64,000 bases of DNA from Mytilus galloprovincialis (taxonomy: Eukaryota; Mollusca; Bivalvia; Mytilida; Mytilidae): positions 64,013,261 through 64,077,260 of the forward strand of contig NC_134845.1 of the NCBI RefSeq assembly GCF_965363235.1, read 5' to 3'. Made by a program: the position numbers and the translations under genes. The notes beneath the pieces were generated by a model. The model had not been told where the DNA came from. It did no database searches and worked only from the letters and a program-made list of their open reading frames with translations. Positions 1 through 12,668 of this stretch are shown piece by piece; position 1 is the first letter of the stretch; the number at the start of each line of letters is the position of its first letter.

Positions 1-965
1 GAAAATATTTTGTATAAACGTCATGAAAATTGTTAAAAAATGACTATAAAGTGCAATTACTCCTTAAGGGGTCAACATCTTGGTCATATTGTCTTATTTG
101 TAGATCTAAATTTGCTAAACATTATTGCTGTTTACAGTTTATCTCTATCTGTAATAGTATTCAAGATAATGATCAAAAACGGATAAATTTCTTTAAAAAT
201 TACCAATTGGGGTGGAAGCAACCCAACAACCAGTTGTCCAATTCATCTGAAAATTTCAGGGCAGATAGATATTTACTAGATTAACAATGTTACCCCCTCG
301 TTTAATTTGCTTTAAATGCTATGGTTTCAGAGTTATAAACCAAAATCTACATTTTACTCCTATGTTCTATTTTTAGCTATGGCCGCCATCTTAGTTGGTT
401 GACCGGGTCATTGCACACATTTTTAAAACTAGATACCCTAATAATGATTGTAGCTAAGTTTTGTTAAATTTTATCTAGTAGTTTCAGAGGAGAAGATTTT
501 TGTAAAAGATTACAAAATTTACGAAAAATTGATAAAAAATTACTATGAAGGGCAATAAATCCCTAAGGGGTCAACTGACCATTTTGATCATGTGACTTAT
601 TTGTAGATTTTACTTTGCTGTTTACAGTTTATCTCTATCTATAATAATATTCAAGATACTAACCGAAAACAGCAAAATTTCACTAAAATTACCATTTCAG
701 GGGCAGCAACCCAACAACGGGTTGTCCGATTCATCTGAAAATTTCAGGGCAGATAGATCTTGACCTGATTAACAATTTTACTCGTGTCAGATTTGCTCTT
801 TATGCTTTGGTTTTTTGAGTTATAAGCCAAAAACTGTATTTTACCCCTCTGTTCTATTTTTAGCCATGGCGGCCATCTTGGTTGGTTTGACGTGTCAAGC
901 CACACATTTTTTAAACTAGATTCCAAAATAATAATTACGTGTAAATTTGGTTTAATTTGGCCACT
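1..965. repeat. Tandem duplication of a ~0.5 kb unit
   Basis: Two diverged copies lie head to tail, about 30-520 and 530-960. Shared blocks in the same order include the 'ggggtcaac' stretch, 'gctgtttacagtttatctct', 'aacccaacaac', 'catctgaaaatttcagggca' and 'gccgccatctt/gcggccatctt'. No protein is recognisable in either copy. The short open frames here are not conserved between copies, so I call no gene. Confidence 0.8.
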
Positions 966-3900
966 AATAAACAAAAACTCATACATCTTGGACTAAATTA
1001 TTAATCCGGACACATACAACATCCAATGGATTTAGTGTAAAGACGTCATACACCTTTTGCAATGCCAAAATACAAGTATCGACATATTGTAGGTCCATTA
1101 ATGTGTATATTTATATAACATACTGGTAATATTAAGTTTGCTTTTAATTTACTGATAACAAAATCAAGGTTTACATCAATAAAAACAATAGTCAATGATC
1201 GTATAAAAGTGTTGAATTGGTAACCTTTTAAAAAAAAGTTTATTTGAAGGAGAGATAAGTTTACCTGGATCATTTCTAAATTTCTGGGCATGGTTAACAA
1301 CATATCCGAAAAATGAGGACGTGCTATCCCGTTTGAAATATGTTTTCAACCACACTCATTTAATCTATACATTATTATTTTCCATTTAATATAATTTTAT
1401 GTTGATTAATTATATTATCAAGGTTGTACAGTACAGTTCGCATTATGCGGCGGACTAGATAACCATTGTGTACATCAGAGAAAGAGACAACGATGTGTAT
1501 TACAAAAAAGGTTAAAAAATTCTGGAAAAAAATCGCAAACACCTTACACAAGAAAATAAAAATAAAATCTAAATAATAATAACCTACACAAAAAAAAAAG
1601 AGATTCACATAACATTTGAAGAAGTGATTTTTTAGCTAAACCTCAAAATTGAAGGCCTTAATTATACTTGAGAATTCCTCGTCTTTCGCTTCTTTGCATT
1701 TCCATTGGAAACCGTACTGCCAATTTATTTATCCACGAAATTAAACTTTTGAATAATTTCTTCACGTTTACGGGCTGTACAAAAAGATAACCTTCAGATT
1801 AGCGTTTGAAGAGCCTGCTAGTGATTTTGTGTTATGTCAATGAACTATTTCAATTTAATCTACATTGTTGGAAAAACAAATCAAAAGAAGCCAACAAACG
1901 CAGTTTGTATGAGGGTCTGGAAGGTCTTTCCGTATTTTTGAATTATTATTATGGTTAATTTCTTCTATTCTTTATTTTTTATAAATTTGTATATTACAAT
2001 TTTCGGGATTCATCCTCATCAGGAACGTTCACAGTCAATTATCTTTTATTGTGTTAGTTTAACGAATCAAAGAAGAAGTGAGTATGTGGAAATAAAGATA
2101 GAAATCCAATCACTGATAAATTTAAAAAGATATAACAATTAAAAAAATCAAATCAAATAAAAGTCTAAATTTGAATGATTATTCAATCCAAATGTATGTT
2201 TATAATGTAAGTTCGCTATCTTATCATCGACGATTGTGACATTTCATAATGATTACTTACAATAAAAAAAACTAACTAGTTTCTGGATTGGATTACCGTT
2301 CCAGAGCACCTAAGATTACTCTGTGTTTATTGAGGTTTGTTTTTCTCATATTTTAGTTTTTTATTTGTGTTATTTAGATTGTTTTTAACTCTTTTCGTAT
2401 AAAATCATAAGAAAAATCATAATCATTAGTCTGTCACATTCACAAGATAAACTAGATCCAACACAAGAAGCACATTAAAATAAATACAATTAAAAGGATT
2501 CAAAACTAAATTCTGAGTTATCATTACTTGTAAAAGTCCTCATACATATTTTGAATGACGATTTGAATCATTGTTTTGTATTAGCTTCATGCAAAGTGCC
2601 ATATGTTTTATGCCTGTAAAGTATGATGAGAGCCAATGAACAATAAAACAATATGTGGGTAAAGTAATAGAGGCCGTCGTCGATCGATTGCCCTTGAAAA
2701 ATGAGATAATAGGAGAGATTTTGCCTTGGAACAGGCCACCAATGGACCTCTAAATGAGTTGTTACAAGAGCTCCTCACTTGCAGTGAGCATGGGATTTAT
2801 AATTTTCTCAGTAAACATTTGGGATAAAACTAATATTTACATATTTAGGGTTTAAAGAAGTATATGTAAAGAGTTTTTGTCATAAACATGATGTATTAGT
2901 ACAGCGTATCAATTCTTTCAATAGCTTACAACAGAAGACAAGATTTTTTTTCTTAACAATACAAACATTTCATGATAATGGTTACACTATGCATAACTGA
3001 ATTGAAGACGTAGACCTCCACTATTATACATTATTTTATTTTTTTAATTTCAAAAGTCTTTATTTCTCCCTGAGCGTTAGAGAACTATTTCGTTTCCAAT
3101 AGGACAATTTTGTTAAACTTGATAACCGTGAAAGCCCTATAGATACGATACTGTTTTTGGCAGTTTCGTTTTACCCAATTTTGATAATATTAGTAATATT
3201 ATATAATTCAATGATGATTTTTTTAATCGCATATTTACTAATATATTTCCTTCCACTGTAAATTTATTCGTACTGATGCGTACAAGTAGCTTTAAAACGC
3301 CTGGTATTTACATTTGATTTTTTTGTTTACGGAAACATACTTGTGACCTCACCTTGTTTCGTTGCCAAGCCAAGACAAAAACATCATTTTGCGGATTTTC
3401 GTTTTATGAAATTTTACCATAAAAATAGATTGAAATAAAAACTGATTTGATTATTTTACTGTAGAGTTTACTGTATCTGAATCTTGGCCTTCGTAAACTG
3501 TGGATTTTGATGTCGAAAAGTGAGAATATCCGGCAGTATAAATAAGTTGGTCGTAACTCGGGTCAGCCGTTTTTGTGTATACTGCATTTGCGCTTAAGGT
3601 ATATATATTGTGATTATACTGGATGACGAGAATAAGTGGTCATGTTAGAATTACAGTTTATTGTGTTGTGGACTACATGCTTTTTTTGTCTTTTCAACGG
3701 GCTTTTTAAGCAATGTGGGGTATTTCATTAAAATTTAAATATTATTCTGATTTCCCTTTTGTTATCTTCTCACAGTTTTCAACTCTTATCATCTCAGGTA
3801 CCACCATTGAATTAAAAATAGAAGCAAAAAACTAAAAATGATAGGCATTTTACTCGACTAGAGGAACAGAAGTTTTGGCGATTTTCGATTCAAACGATCC

Positions 3901-3982
3901 CTTCACCATCCACTGGAGCAAAACCCAAAAAAACATAAATATCTTGAAACATCTGAACCAATGATTGGTTTCTTTTATTGTA
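966..3982. other. Intergenic, no gene recognised
   Basis: AT-rich sequence with only short open frames of no recognisable family. No convincing exon, RNA gene or mobile-element end was seen. It lies downstream of the collagen-C4-like gene on the minus strand. Confidence 0.6.
3974..3979 (-). promoter_or_regulatory. Polyadenylation signal AATAAA
   Basis: AATAAA on the minus strand begins four bases after the stop codon of the collagen-C4-like gene. This implies a very short 3' UTR unless a later signal is used. Confidence 0.5.
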
Positions 3983-5662
3983 TTATTTAGAACAAACTAC
4001 ACACGTCAATGGATAATTGTTGATGTAGGGTGGACACTTTAGAGATCCACATTTGGTAAGAACATCAAAAAACAATTTACTCAGATGACTATCCACACCT
4101 CCGATGATATACTCTGGATTGATGTCAACACATACGTAAGCAGAAGCAGCTGCATGATAATTTGCTCCTGAAGACAAGTATCCATGATATTCTTCCCTCC
4201 AGCCATTGTAACATGTATTCTTACCGGGAATCATTATAACAGATGTCGATAGAGTAGTTCTGCAAGAAGCGCAAGGGACGTCCTGGGCATGTGCATTCGA
4301 GGCAAAAAAGTTGCCGTAAAATTCAGCACCGTACATATGCCCATAGTCGGATCCGCTCGTCTTAACATAGTTTGGATCTGGTGGTAAACATACATATTCA
4401 GCAGCAGAGCCTGTTTCATGATAGTTACCACCAGCGGCATACCCTGAGAAAACAAACACGTACACCAAATCAACTCAAAATAACAAATATCCATATGCAT
4501 TTTTTGACAACGTTAAATGAATGAATGACTCAGGAAAAGTATAATTCAATTAACAAAATGAATCGTTTTAAAAAGTTCAATATTCACTCTTAAATTCAAA
4601 GACTGTTTGACATATCTATGACTTTATGGTCAGTTTTCTCCGGAAAGTTACATCATTCTGATGCAATCGTTTATAATTTTCACTCACAAGAGCCGAAATC
4701 ATCATATGCATTGAAGACCTGTGGGTGACCTTCTGCTGTTGTTTTTTAAATGGTCGGGTTGTTGTCTCTTTTACACATTCCCAATTTCCATTCTCAATTG
4801 TATTCGAATGAAGACAGTGTCAATGCAAAATCAATTAATAATCGAAGAGTGTGTAAATTAAACTCATGACATAGATTGAAAATCTTTGTAAGGCTATCTT
4901 TGTCTAGGATAGGAAAAATGGTTTTTAATTTAGATTAATTTTAATGTTTCATGAACTGCCATTTAACAGAAATGTAATGCCAGCACTCCTGTGTTAAACT
5001 TAGTAGGTGAAATAAGAGAGAAAAATTAAAATGCAAAGGATACACTAAAACAATCGGATTAAATAAATCTGTTTGTTTTATAGTAGTTAAAAGAATATAA
5101 CACAATGTTGCCTGCTGTACCATTTTTTTTTTTAGATTTGTACCTATCATGTTTGTTTCTTTTGTTCACACTTTGTTGTCAATATAATTCGATTTTATGC
5201 GACTGTCATACAAATGAGAGGAAAAGATAGCTATAAAACGAGATTTAAGTCAAAGCATGACAGTTGATTTCCATTCGTGCGATGTGTTTGAGCTTTTGAT
5301 TTTGCTAGGGACCTTTTTTTTAGTTTTTTCCCAGTGCGTAGTATATTTGTTATTTACCTTTGATATACCAATTTATAAAATAACAACGATATGACAAAAA
5401 TCAATCTTCAAATATATCATGTAGAAATTAAAGACGGACTTCCATGTTAGGATATATAACTTTAATCATCGATGCCAAAAAAAGAAGCACCTTAGCATTT
5501 TGAATATTGCACAGCAGGAGAAAAACTTTATAAAATCATATTTTTTAAATTTTTAACAGCGATATCATAATTGCTTTTTTAAATATTTACCTGAATAAAT
5601 CAATTCTGTATTATTTGTTGGACACTGCTTTCTTCCCCTTCTTATATATGTCTTTCCAATAC
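3983..5662 (-). CDS. Short-chain collagen C4-like secreted protein (two 3' exons)
   Basis: Two minus-strand exons are supported. The upstream exon is 5591-5662, flanked by tttttcag and gtaaat, and encodes a piece containing TYIRRGRKQCP and NNTELIYS. The last exon is 3983-4443; its acceptor reads ctcag, and the phases join exactly to give IYSGYAAGGNYHETGSAAEY. The last exon carries the family landmarks in order: YVCLPPDPNY, YGAEFYGNF, DVPCASCR, MIPGKNTC, AYVCVDINPEY and a closing CGSLKCPPY...CVVCSK. This extracellular cysteine-rich domain is common in molluscs and other invertebrates under the name 'short-chain collagen C4-like'; its biochemical role is not established. I did not find the 5' exons (signal peptide, any coiled-coil or collagen stretch). 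They should lie above 5664, perhaps beyond the Penelope element. The cysteines and frame are intact, so this copy looks functional. A dead paralogue of the last exon sits at 16560-17035. Confidence 0.85.
4709..4800 (-). repeat. Dispersed SINE-like repeat fragment
   Basis: Reverse complement of the start of a repeat also present at 42918-43205 and 48453-48742. Shared words include TTGAGAATGGAAAT, GACAACAACCCGACC and CAGCAGAAGG. It lies in the last intron of the collagen-C4-like gene. No tRNA-like head was recognised, so 'SINE-like' describes only its size and dispersal. Confidence 0.7.
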
Positions 5663-5867
5663 CTGAAAAACAATATATATATATATAATATAAATAAAAT
5701 TAAATTTCGAAATGCTCTTAAAGTCCTTTAATTCTTTACATTTTTCTCCAACCGGTTTCACATCTTTGTGATAATCATGGATGAATGTAACTAACGGCAA
5801 CGTAACGTCACGATAATAAGTCTGTAACAATGCATTAAAGGGACGTAACCCTTACAAAAGTAACGTC

Positions 5868-7210
5868 TTATCTGTTAAGCCTTGGCTTGTACTTTTGTAT
5901 AAACATATTTTCTTTATTAATTCTCATTTCTTCGGTGAATTGGTCGTCACATTGGTAAAATGGGAAAACATAGTATTTGGGTGATTTGTTGCTAGCGCAT
6001 AAATCCAGGTGTTCACTTACGTTAATCATCCTAATTTCTTTATGTCGGATTTGTTGTCGGTGAACAGTAAATCTTTTCCGTAAAGTGTTTCCTGTTTGTC
6101 CAATATAATCTTTTTTACACCCATTACATTTGATGACATAAATTAAATTGCTCGATGCACACGTGAAAGAGTTTTTGATAGTGAAAATATATATCTCCTG
6201 ATTTAAATTCATATGACTGTCCTTCCATAATATTTTGACAAATACCGCAATTTGAACGTCCGCATTTTTTTACAGAAGGAATTGTATCATCTTTGCTTAA
6301 TTTCGCGCTGGTGAGTAATTTCTTCAAGGATTTTGACTGTCTTTTACTCTTAATAATTTTCTGTGTAGCAAGGGCTCTTTTCATTCTTTGATCTTTCATC
6401 AAAGTTGGTACATTATGATATATTATGGTATGCGCCTCTGTATTTCTAGGGTTATACGATGAGACATATGGTAAAATTTGATTCGTATCAATTACTGTGT
6501 TTTTCGGTCTTCTTAGTTCTTGAATATTTATAGCCTTTGCACGTTTTATTACATTATTAATCAAAGTTTTTGGATATTGTCTCTCTAATAGTATTTCGTT
6601 AAGTTCTTCGAGTCTTTTATTTCTCAATTCAATACTGGAGACAATAGTACATATTTTTCTCGCCAAATTGAACGGTATGTTTATTCTTGTGTGTTTTGGG
6701 TGACAAGAATTGAAAAGTAAGTATTGTTTAGAGTCTGTCGGTTTAAAGTAAATATCGGTTTCAATTTCTGTATCTTTTTTTATTATCAAGATATCTAGAA
6801 ATGGTAATTGTTTATCGCTAAATTCCATAGTGAACTGAATACTTTTGTTGATATCATTGATTAAATTTCTAAATTCATTTAATTTTCTAAAATAGAAGTC
6901 CACAATATAAAACAGTCACTAAATTGGCATAGGTTGGGGCAACTTTTGTTCCCATGGCTGTACCAGATATCTGTCTGTAAGATTCCCCGTTGAAATTGAA
7001 GTAGTTATTTTGAAGAATAAATTTAATTCCTTCAATAATGAATTTCTTCTCTATCCGATTAGGTACTTCGGATGGAAATTTTTCAAGCCAAAATTCGATA
7101 GCTGTTAATCCATATTCATGTGTTATGGTGGTATACAGGTTTGTTAAATTTGCACCTTTTAAAACAAATGTGCAGAATTTATCTTTGTTTCGAAAAAAGA
7201 AATACTCGGC
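5868..7210 (-). mobile_element. Penelope-like retroelement, 5'-truncated and decayed (RT + GIY-YIG)
   Basis: Read on the minus strand, 7210-6905 gives reverse-transcriptase motifs LTNLYTTI, FILQNNYFNFNGESYRQ and GTAMGTKVAPTYANL. After a frame break, 6903-6127 continues with the post-palm part (KLNEFRNLIND, FTMEFSDKQLPFLDILI, KPTDSKQYLLF, CHPKHTRINIPFNLARKI). A shift of frame then leads into a GIY-YIG endonuclease at 6212-5868 (LIYVIKC, YIGQTGNTLRKRF, ending KYKPRLNR). RT followed by GIY-YIG is the hallmark of Penelope-like elements. The segment between YANL and KLNEF, where the catalytic aspartate motif belongs, is missing. Two frame breaks and the lost catalytic motif make it inactive. Nothing recognisable remains upstream of about 7210. 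It lies in the same orientation as the collagen-C4-like gene, just upstream of that gene's 5591-5662 exon. Confidence 0.88.
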
Positions 7211-7739
7211 ATGAGTAACATTCTATCCTGTCCAGTAATATAGAAAAAAAATTCACATAAAATTCCATTGCATATAAGAAAATAACCATCAGTGGAAGTT
7301 AACCAATCAAATGTCTCTCTTGATTTAACCTGTGTACAAGATTTAGTTACCATGTAACCTCAAATGTACAAAATAGTCTATAGAAACCCCAAATAAAAAA
7401 ATAATGGAGCTTTGAAATACACAAGGCATATGTTTATGACACATAAATGTTTAACTGCAATAACATGTAGGATTAATTACATACAACTGTCAAATTCAAG
7501 GGAATATTTTTTTCGACCTATTTTCGTATACAACCGGATGTGACGTACCATGATTTGTTGGTATGACATCTTGACTATGGTACCCTTTTGATGCATTATA
7601 GAATTAGAACAAAATGGAGAAATTTATTCAGTCAATTGTGTCATGGTTGAACATGTGTCTACCTTCTCTTCTGGAGAACCTGAGATCAAATAATGATGTG
7701 TTTGGTGAAAGCTATGTTATATTGCAAATAACCGATTTG

Positions 7740-8205
7740 TAGCAAAAACAATCCACTTTTAAGATAAATTGACATCCAAACAAATCATCCATGATGAATT
7801 TAATGCAATAGTTCAATGTTAACGGTCAACATTGTGAACATTATATTGCATTTCCTTTACTATATTGATTTATTAATTTCCTGTTTATTTTAGACACAGA
7901 CACACATTCCGTATCATTGGCACTTTATCGTTCCTTGTGTAATAACATAGTTGAAAAGAGAATCATGTTAAAACAATCAGACAACTGAATAATGTCAGGG
8001 GTGATGTGATGAGTACCAATAGTATTTCCACTATCACTAGTGGAAGTTTGGAGAAGGGCTCGGAATGAGAGGTAGTGATTTTGATATGATATATATATAA
8101 AAGAATATGGAGGTTTATGAAAAAGAAAACAAAGAATTTAACAAAAATGTTATATATTATAATTGGAAACGGACGATGTAAAATCTGGTTCGTGAGTGAC
8201 TGACA
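7740..8205 (+). pseudogene. Broken Mab-21/cGAS-like receptor (cGLR) copy
   Basis: The exon part starts at 7894 after a ttttattttag acceptor and reads DTHSVSLALYRSLCNNIVEK, closely matching DTRTVSLALYRYLCQNIVGT of the intact gene at 61332. Frameshifts and stops follow. The nucleotides still align through 'atcactagtggaagtttggag', 'gaggtagtgatttt' (the catalytic region) and 'aaacggacgatgtaaaatctgg', and then similarity ends. The sequence before the acceptor, about 7740-7893, also resembles the intron before the intact exon (61150-61331). The copy therefore arose by DNA duplication and not by retrotransposition. It can encode no working nucleotidyltransferase. Confidence 0.85.
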
Positions 8206-8305
8206 AAGTCTTTCTCTTTGTTTTTTAAAACGAAAAACGAAGCCCAACCGAAATTCCATATTTCTGGTAACGTCCTGCATTCACTTGCAATGTAACAGAT
8301 TTATA

Positions 8306-8463
8306 GAATAACTAATCGAAGAATTAAAATAGAGAAAAATATTCAACGAGTGACCGAACAACACATTGACGCAAGAATGCGCGTAGCGCATGAGTTAAAT
8401 ATCAGTGTTGTTCGGTCACCAGTTGAATATTTTTCGATAATTGAATTCTTTAATTAGTTATTC
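8306..8463. mobile_element. Foldback MITE-like element
   Basis: A 158-bp sequence whose two halves are near reverse complements: it starts gaataactaatcgaag and ends taattagttattc. An inner match pairs gaccgaacaac with gttgttcggtc. The loop contains gcgcgtagcgc. No coding capacity and no clear target duplication. Confidence 0.75.
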
Positions 8464-9600
8464 TTTTTATTACATCGGCAAATGGCTTTTTTTAAAGAAA
8501 TTAATGTAAAACATGTAAGGAACTATATTTGTTTTCTACGCATTCACAATTTGTTTTGATCCGCCGTTATCGACGTCTTGACAACGCCTATTGTTGTATG
8601 ACGTCAGAGAGTGAAATACCCACGTTTATTTCACATATGAAATTATCTGTTTTTATTTAACTGGGAAATCAATGTAATTCATTGTAACCAATGTAATAAA
8701 ACAATTTATTGGCCTTGAGTAAAAGAAAACGTGTGATAACTTAAGAGTACAAATGTAACACATAGTCTATAAAAGAGGGACAAATGATATCAGATGGACA
8801 GTCAAACTCATAAATCGAAAATAAACTGACAACGCCATGGCTTAAAATGAAACAGACAAACAGACAAAGAATAGTGATATAAGTTTGATATAAATCAAGC
8901 ATTAATAGTTCAAGAAAAATAATCAACACCAAATAGACTGCTTTGTTGTCACGATGAATGTTGATGTGGTTATCAAATATTTCTGATGACACAATTAAAC
9001 CGAAATTGCAGCAGTATTGCCTTATTTTTTTATTTTTTTTTCCTTTTTACTTTAAACGTTGTTTTTGTTTTTTCCTTTTTTTTTCTTTAAACAGCTTAAA
9101 CACACTTGTTTTAAAGGAAGATTGTGAAAACATAGAAACACCAGTTACTGATTATATCTTTGAATAACGTTCGAAACCCTGTGTGATATATTGATATTTG
9201 AAAGAGGCAACGATCTATTTGGCTGCTCATATGGAAATGTTTAAAAATAAAACCGTTAATGAACCAGCCAATGTTGCGTAGTTGCTTCAAATGATTTATT
9301 ATTTGAAATAACTATACAAAAATATCGACTCTTATTAATTATTCAAATGCTGCCTTCATTGAATACTGTAAGTATTATTTCACTGATGATCAAATTCCGA
9401 TGTTGTGCGCATATCTTCCCTCCTGCTACGGCTCGCGTAATCTGTTGTTACTTCTATATATTTCATATTTTAAGTGAACATCACAAATTGTTTCTTTTTT
9501 ATGCTATATTTATATTTATGGATCCATACGATGTGTGTTTAACCAAACTAGCTAAGGACATTTTTACCACATGGTAGATTGTGGTTTGTCATTATGTCGT
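8464..9600. repeat. Intergenic with dispersed-repeat fragments
   Basis: 8756-8990 contains 'gacagtcaaactcataaatc' and 'ctgacaacgccatggc', words shared with the repeat in the WSC-gene intron near 14260. The rest, including T-rich runs at 9020-9090, shows nothing recognisable. Confidence 0.5.
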
Positions 9601-11065
9601 CTAATCTTTTAATTACCAAACGTGACTTATTCCCGATTGTGACTGTTTTGCTGAGTGTGAATTCGCATTACTATAAGACGTGTTACAGTACTTGTCTATC
9701 CCAAACTCATGTATTTAGTTTTATTAAATGTTTAATATTATATTTGTAATTCTCATCGGATTTTGTCAAATGTGTTGACGTCTTTTCTATTATATTTATG
9801 TGTTATGGAAACAAAAATTAATCACCGCCGTCATTTATTAGATTTAATTTTGGTCAACATAATCTGTACGATAATTTAAGTTTGAAGCTGGATTCATAAC
9901 AAACTGCACATATACATATTATAGTTAATTGCTATTAATAAGTATTGCAATATGCATTGTGTTTAAATGCAATATCAGTATTTAGTTCTATTTTAATCTT
10001 TAATCAATCCTAATTCTATCTTACTTTTGAGATAGTTTTTCTTATGTGACGTAATTTTTCTGCTGTTTCAGAAATTTCATATGTTCAAATTTTTAATGCC
10101 TTTTCACCATCGTATGTGACGTAATTTTTAATGCCTTTTCACCGTCGTATGTGACGTCATTTTCATAATTTACTGCGTTGAGGCCTGGACTGAGTCGGGT
10201 GTGTCTATTCTGTGTTGGTCATTCATTATGTATTCGTGTTTGTTTTATGTAATGAGTTAATACTTCAGTTTCATTATGTATATCTGTTATATTCATTTGA
10301 TAAAATTTACTGTTTGCAATAGCATTAATTGTTCTAAATAATTAGAATGTTCTTATCCCAAGCATACAAACTTAGCCGTATTTGACACAACCTTTTTCAA
10401 CTTTTGATCTTCAGTGCTGTACAACTTTGTACCTTTTTTTTCGCTTTCGATCTTTTATATCTGGGCGTCACTGGTGAGTCTTGTGTAGACGAGGCGCTTT
10501 TGTGGCGTATTAAATTTGAAACCTGATGCTTTTTGTTATTCATTAATCATGTGTTTCTTTGTCTAATACGTTTTCCTATTTATTTGTATTGTAGTTGTCA
10601 TTATGTTGTCATTTCTATGTTATATTTAACATTGCCATTAAAGTGCGAGGTTTGGCATGCCACAAAACCAGGTTCAACCCACCATTTTTTCCTTTAAAAA
10701 TGTCCTGTACCAAGTCAGGAATATGGCCATTGTTATATTATAGTTCGTTTCTGTGTGTGTTACAATTTAACGTTGCGTCGTTTGTTTTCTCTTATTTTTG
10801 AGTGTAAATTGACATTGCGATAAGACGTGTCACGGTACTTGTCTATCCCAAATTCATGTATTTGGTTTTGATGTTATATTTGTTATTCTCGTGGGATTTT
10901 GTCTGATGTTTGGTCCGTTTCTGTGTGTGTTAGTTACATTGTAGTGTTGTGTCGTTGTTCTCCTCTTATATTTATGCGTTTCCGTCAGTTTTAGTTTGTT
11001 ACCCTGATTTTGTTTTTTGTCCATGGATTTATGAGTTTGAACAGCGGTATACTACTGTTGCCTTT
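9601..11065 (+). repeat. Dispersed repeat, two related copies
   Basis: About 9640-9850 and 10800-11065 share 'ataagacgtgt', 'gtacttgtctatcccaaa' and 'catgtattt'. The second copy ends with 'cggtatactactgttgcct' followed by TTTATTTA. A third copy is at 15590-16165. Between them, 10083-10160 holds two copies of a short unit with 'atgccttttcacc' and 'gtatgtgacgt'. Open frames inside are not conserved among copies. Confidence 0.7.
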
Positions 11066-12668
11066 ATTTATGTGTAAAACTCATCAGTTTAATTACATTT
11101 GATGAATTAGACGCATCGCTGTTCAAGAAGAGTCATGCAATATATCCCAACAAATACAGAATACTTAAGTAAAGATGATCTTGTAGTAGACAGGAAATGG
11201 ATCTGGACAGTTGAAACTGTAACATGTGTAAGGTTCTTTTCTAAACCGATTCTATACACAGCAAATATACTCGTCATAGATATAAGAATTACAATTTTGT
11301 ATTTGCTTTCGTCTACAAAAGCCAAATAAAGAACGAAGTTTCAGAGCATAGAAGACCAAATATTCCTAAAAGGTCTGCCAAATACAACTTAGGTAGAGCT
11401 CACATAAAAAGTCAAGCAAACATTTTAACAGACATATCGTAAAGGATTTCGCATATATATGAATATTACAAATTTTCCTCAAATCAACTGAAATGTTGTT
11501 CATACAGATAAATAGATTTAATAAAATGTAATATGAGTGCTCATGAAACAATTCTCCATCAAAGTCACAATTTGTAAAGTAAACCATTACAAGTCAAATT
11601 AGGTATTCAACACGGAACCTATATAAGTGTAAATTAGGACTGAATCTTACATTAAGTGATGATGTTCTAAAGGTATTCAATTGCTTACCTTCTAATCAGG
11701 AGCGTTGTTCGGCCGCAAAAATATACCACACCACATTCTATATATGCCTGTCTCAAGTCAGGAGCTAGAGTAATTCAGTTGGTGTAGTTGCACTGTTGGT
11801 GTTTGTCATAATTGTGTTTTCGTTCGTGTTTTTGTACAGACATCAGGCCATTATGTTTTCTCGTTTGAATATTGTTTTCCATATGTCATGTAAGTGCCTT
11901 TCATAACTGACTAAGCTGTATTGATTTAACTTATTGTTGAAGGCCGTACTGTGACCTATACGTATATTTGTAAAGACTGTCTCCAGATATCAAGCTATTT
12001 AAAAAACCGTTATAAGTTAACAGTTTAATTCAAAAGAACTAAAAAAAAAAAATCTGAAGGGTATGTGAATATAAGCTATTGAAGATTTGGCGGGAAATAA
12101 ATCTATCTAGAATTTTGATATTAACATAGGTCCCTTTTTTTCTTCCAAAAAACTTAGAACAATATCAAAGATTTTCAAAACGGGAACAATTTGTAACTAC
12201 ACTTCATGGATAAAACCAGAGGATTCCAAATAACTAGTAAAAATAAGTCTAAAAAAACAAGAGAAGCGGACGTCCTAGTATAGAGCAATCTGTTATATGG
12301 TCTCTGGTAAAATGTTGTCCCGTTGGCAATTATAACACATCTTCTAATTTTATACAACCAAATTGAATTGGATGATCTGACAGACAATAAAAGGCAATAC
12401 AACGTCTTTGGGGGGAGGGGGAGATTGTTTTCAAGAACATGAAACCAGTTGTCTATTAAGAGAACGAAGAAAATGGTATGAAATATTAACCTGTTATTTG
12501 TAACATTCACATGTGTTACTAAGTATTATTTTCATAATCAATAGCTAACATGGAAATGTCAATTTTAACAATACAATAGCACGCAATTTGTCAATTAAAT
12601 AAATTTGTATTGTTTTTTTTTTCTTCCATAAAAAAATGATATATCTGTTGTTGTGGTTGGAAGTACAC
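11066..12668. repeat. Intergenic with one dispersed-repeat copy
   Basis: 11735-11985 is a repeat containing 'gtctcaagtcaggagct', 'gacatcaggcc' and 'ttgttgaaggccgtactgtg'. Relatives occur at 13330-13520, 27125-27350, 52535-52600 and, in reverse, at 13915-14290. The remainder shows no gene. A TATA or initiator for the following WSC gene could not be assigned. Confidence 0.55.
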
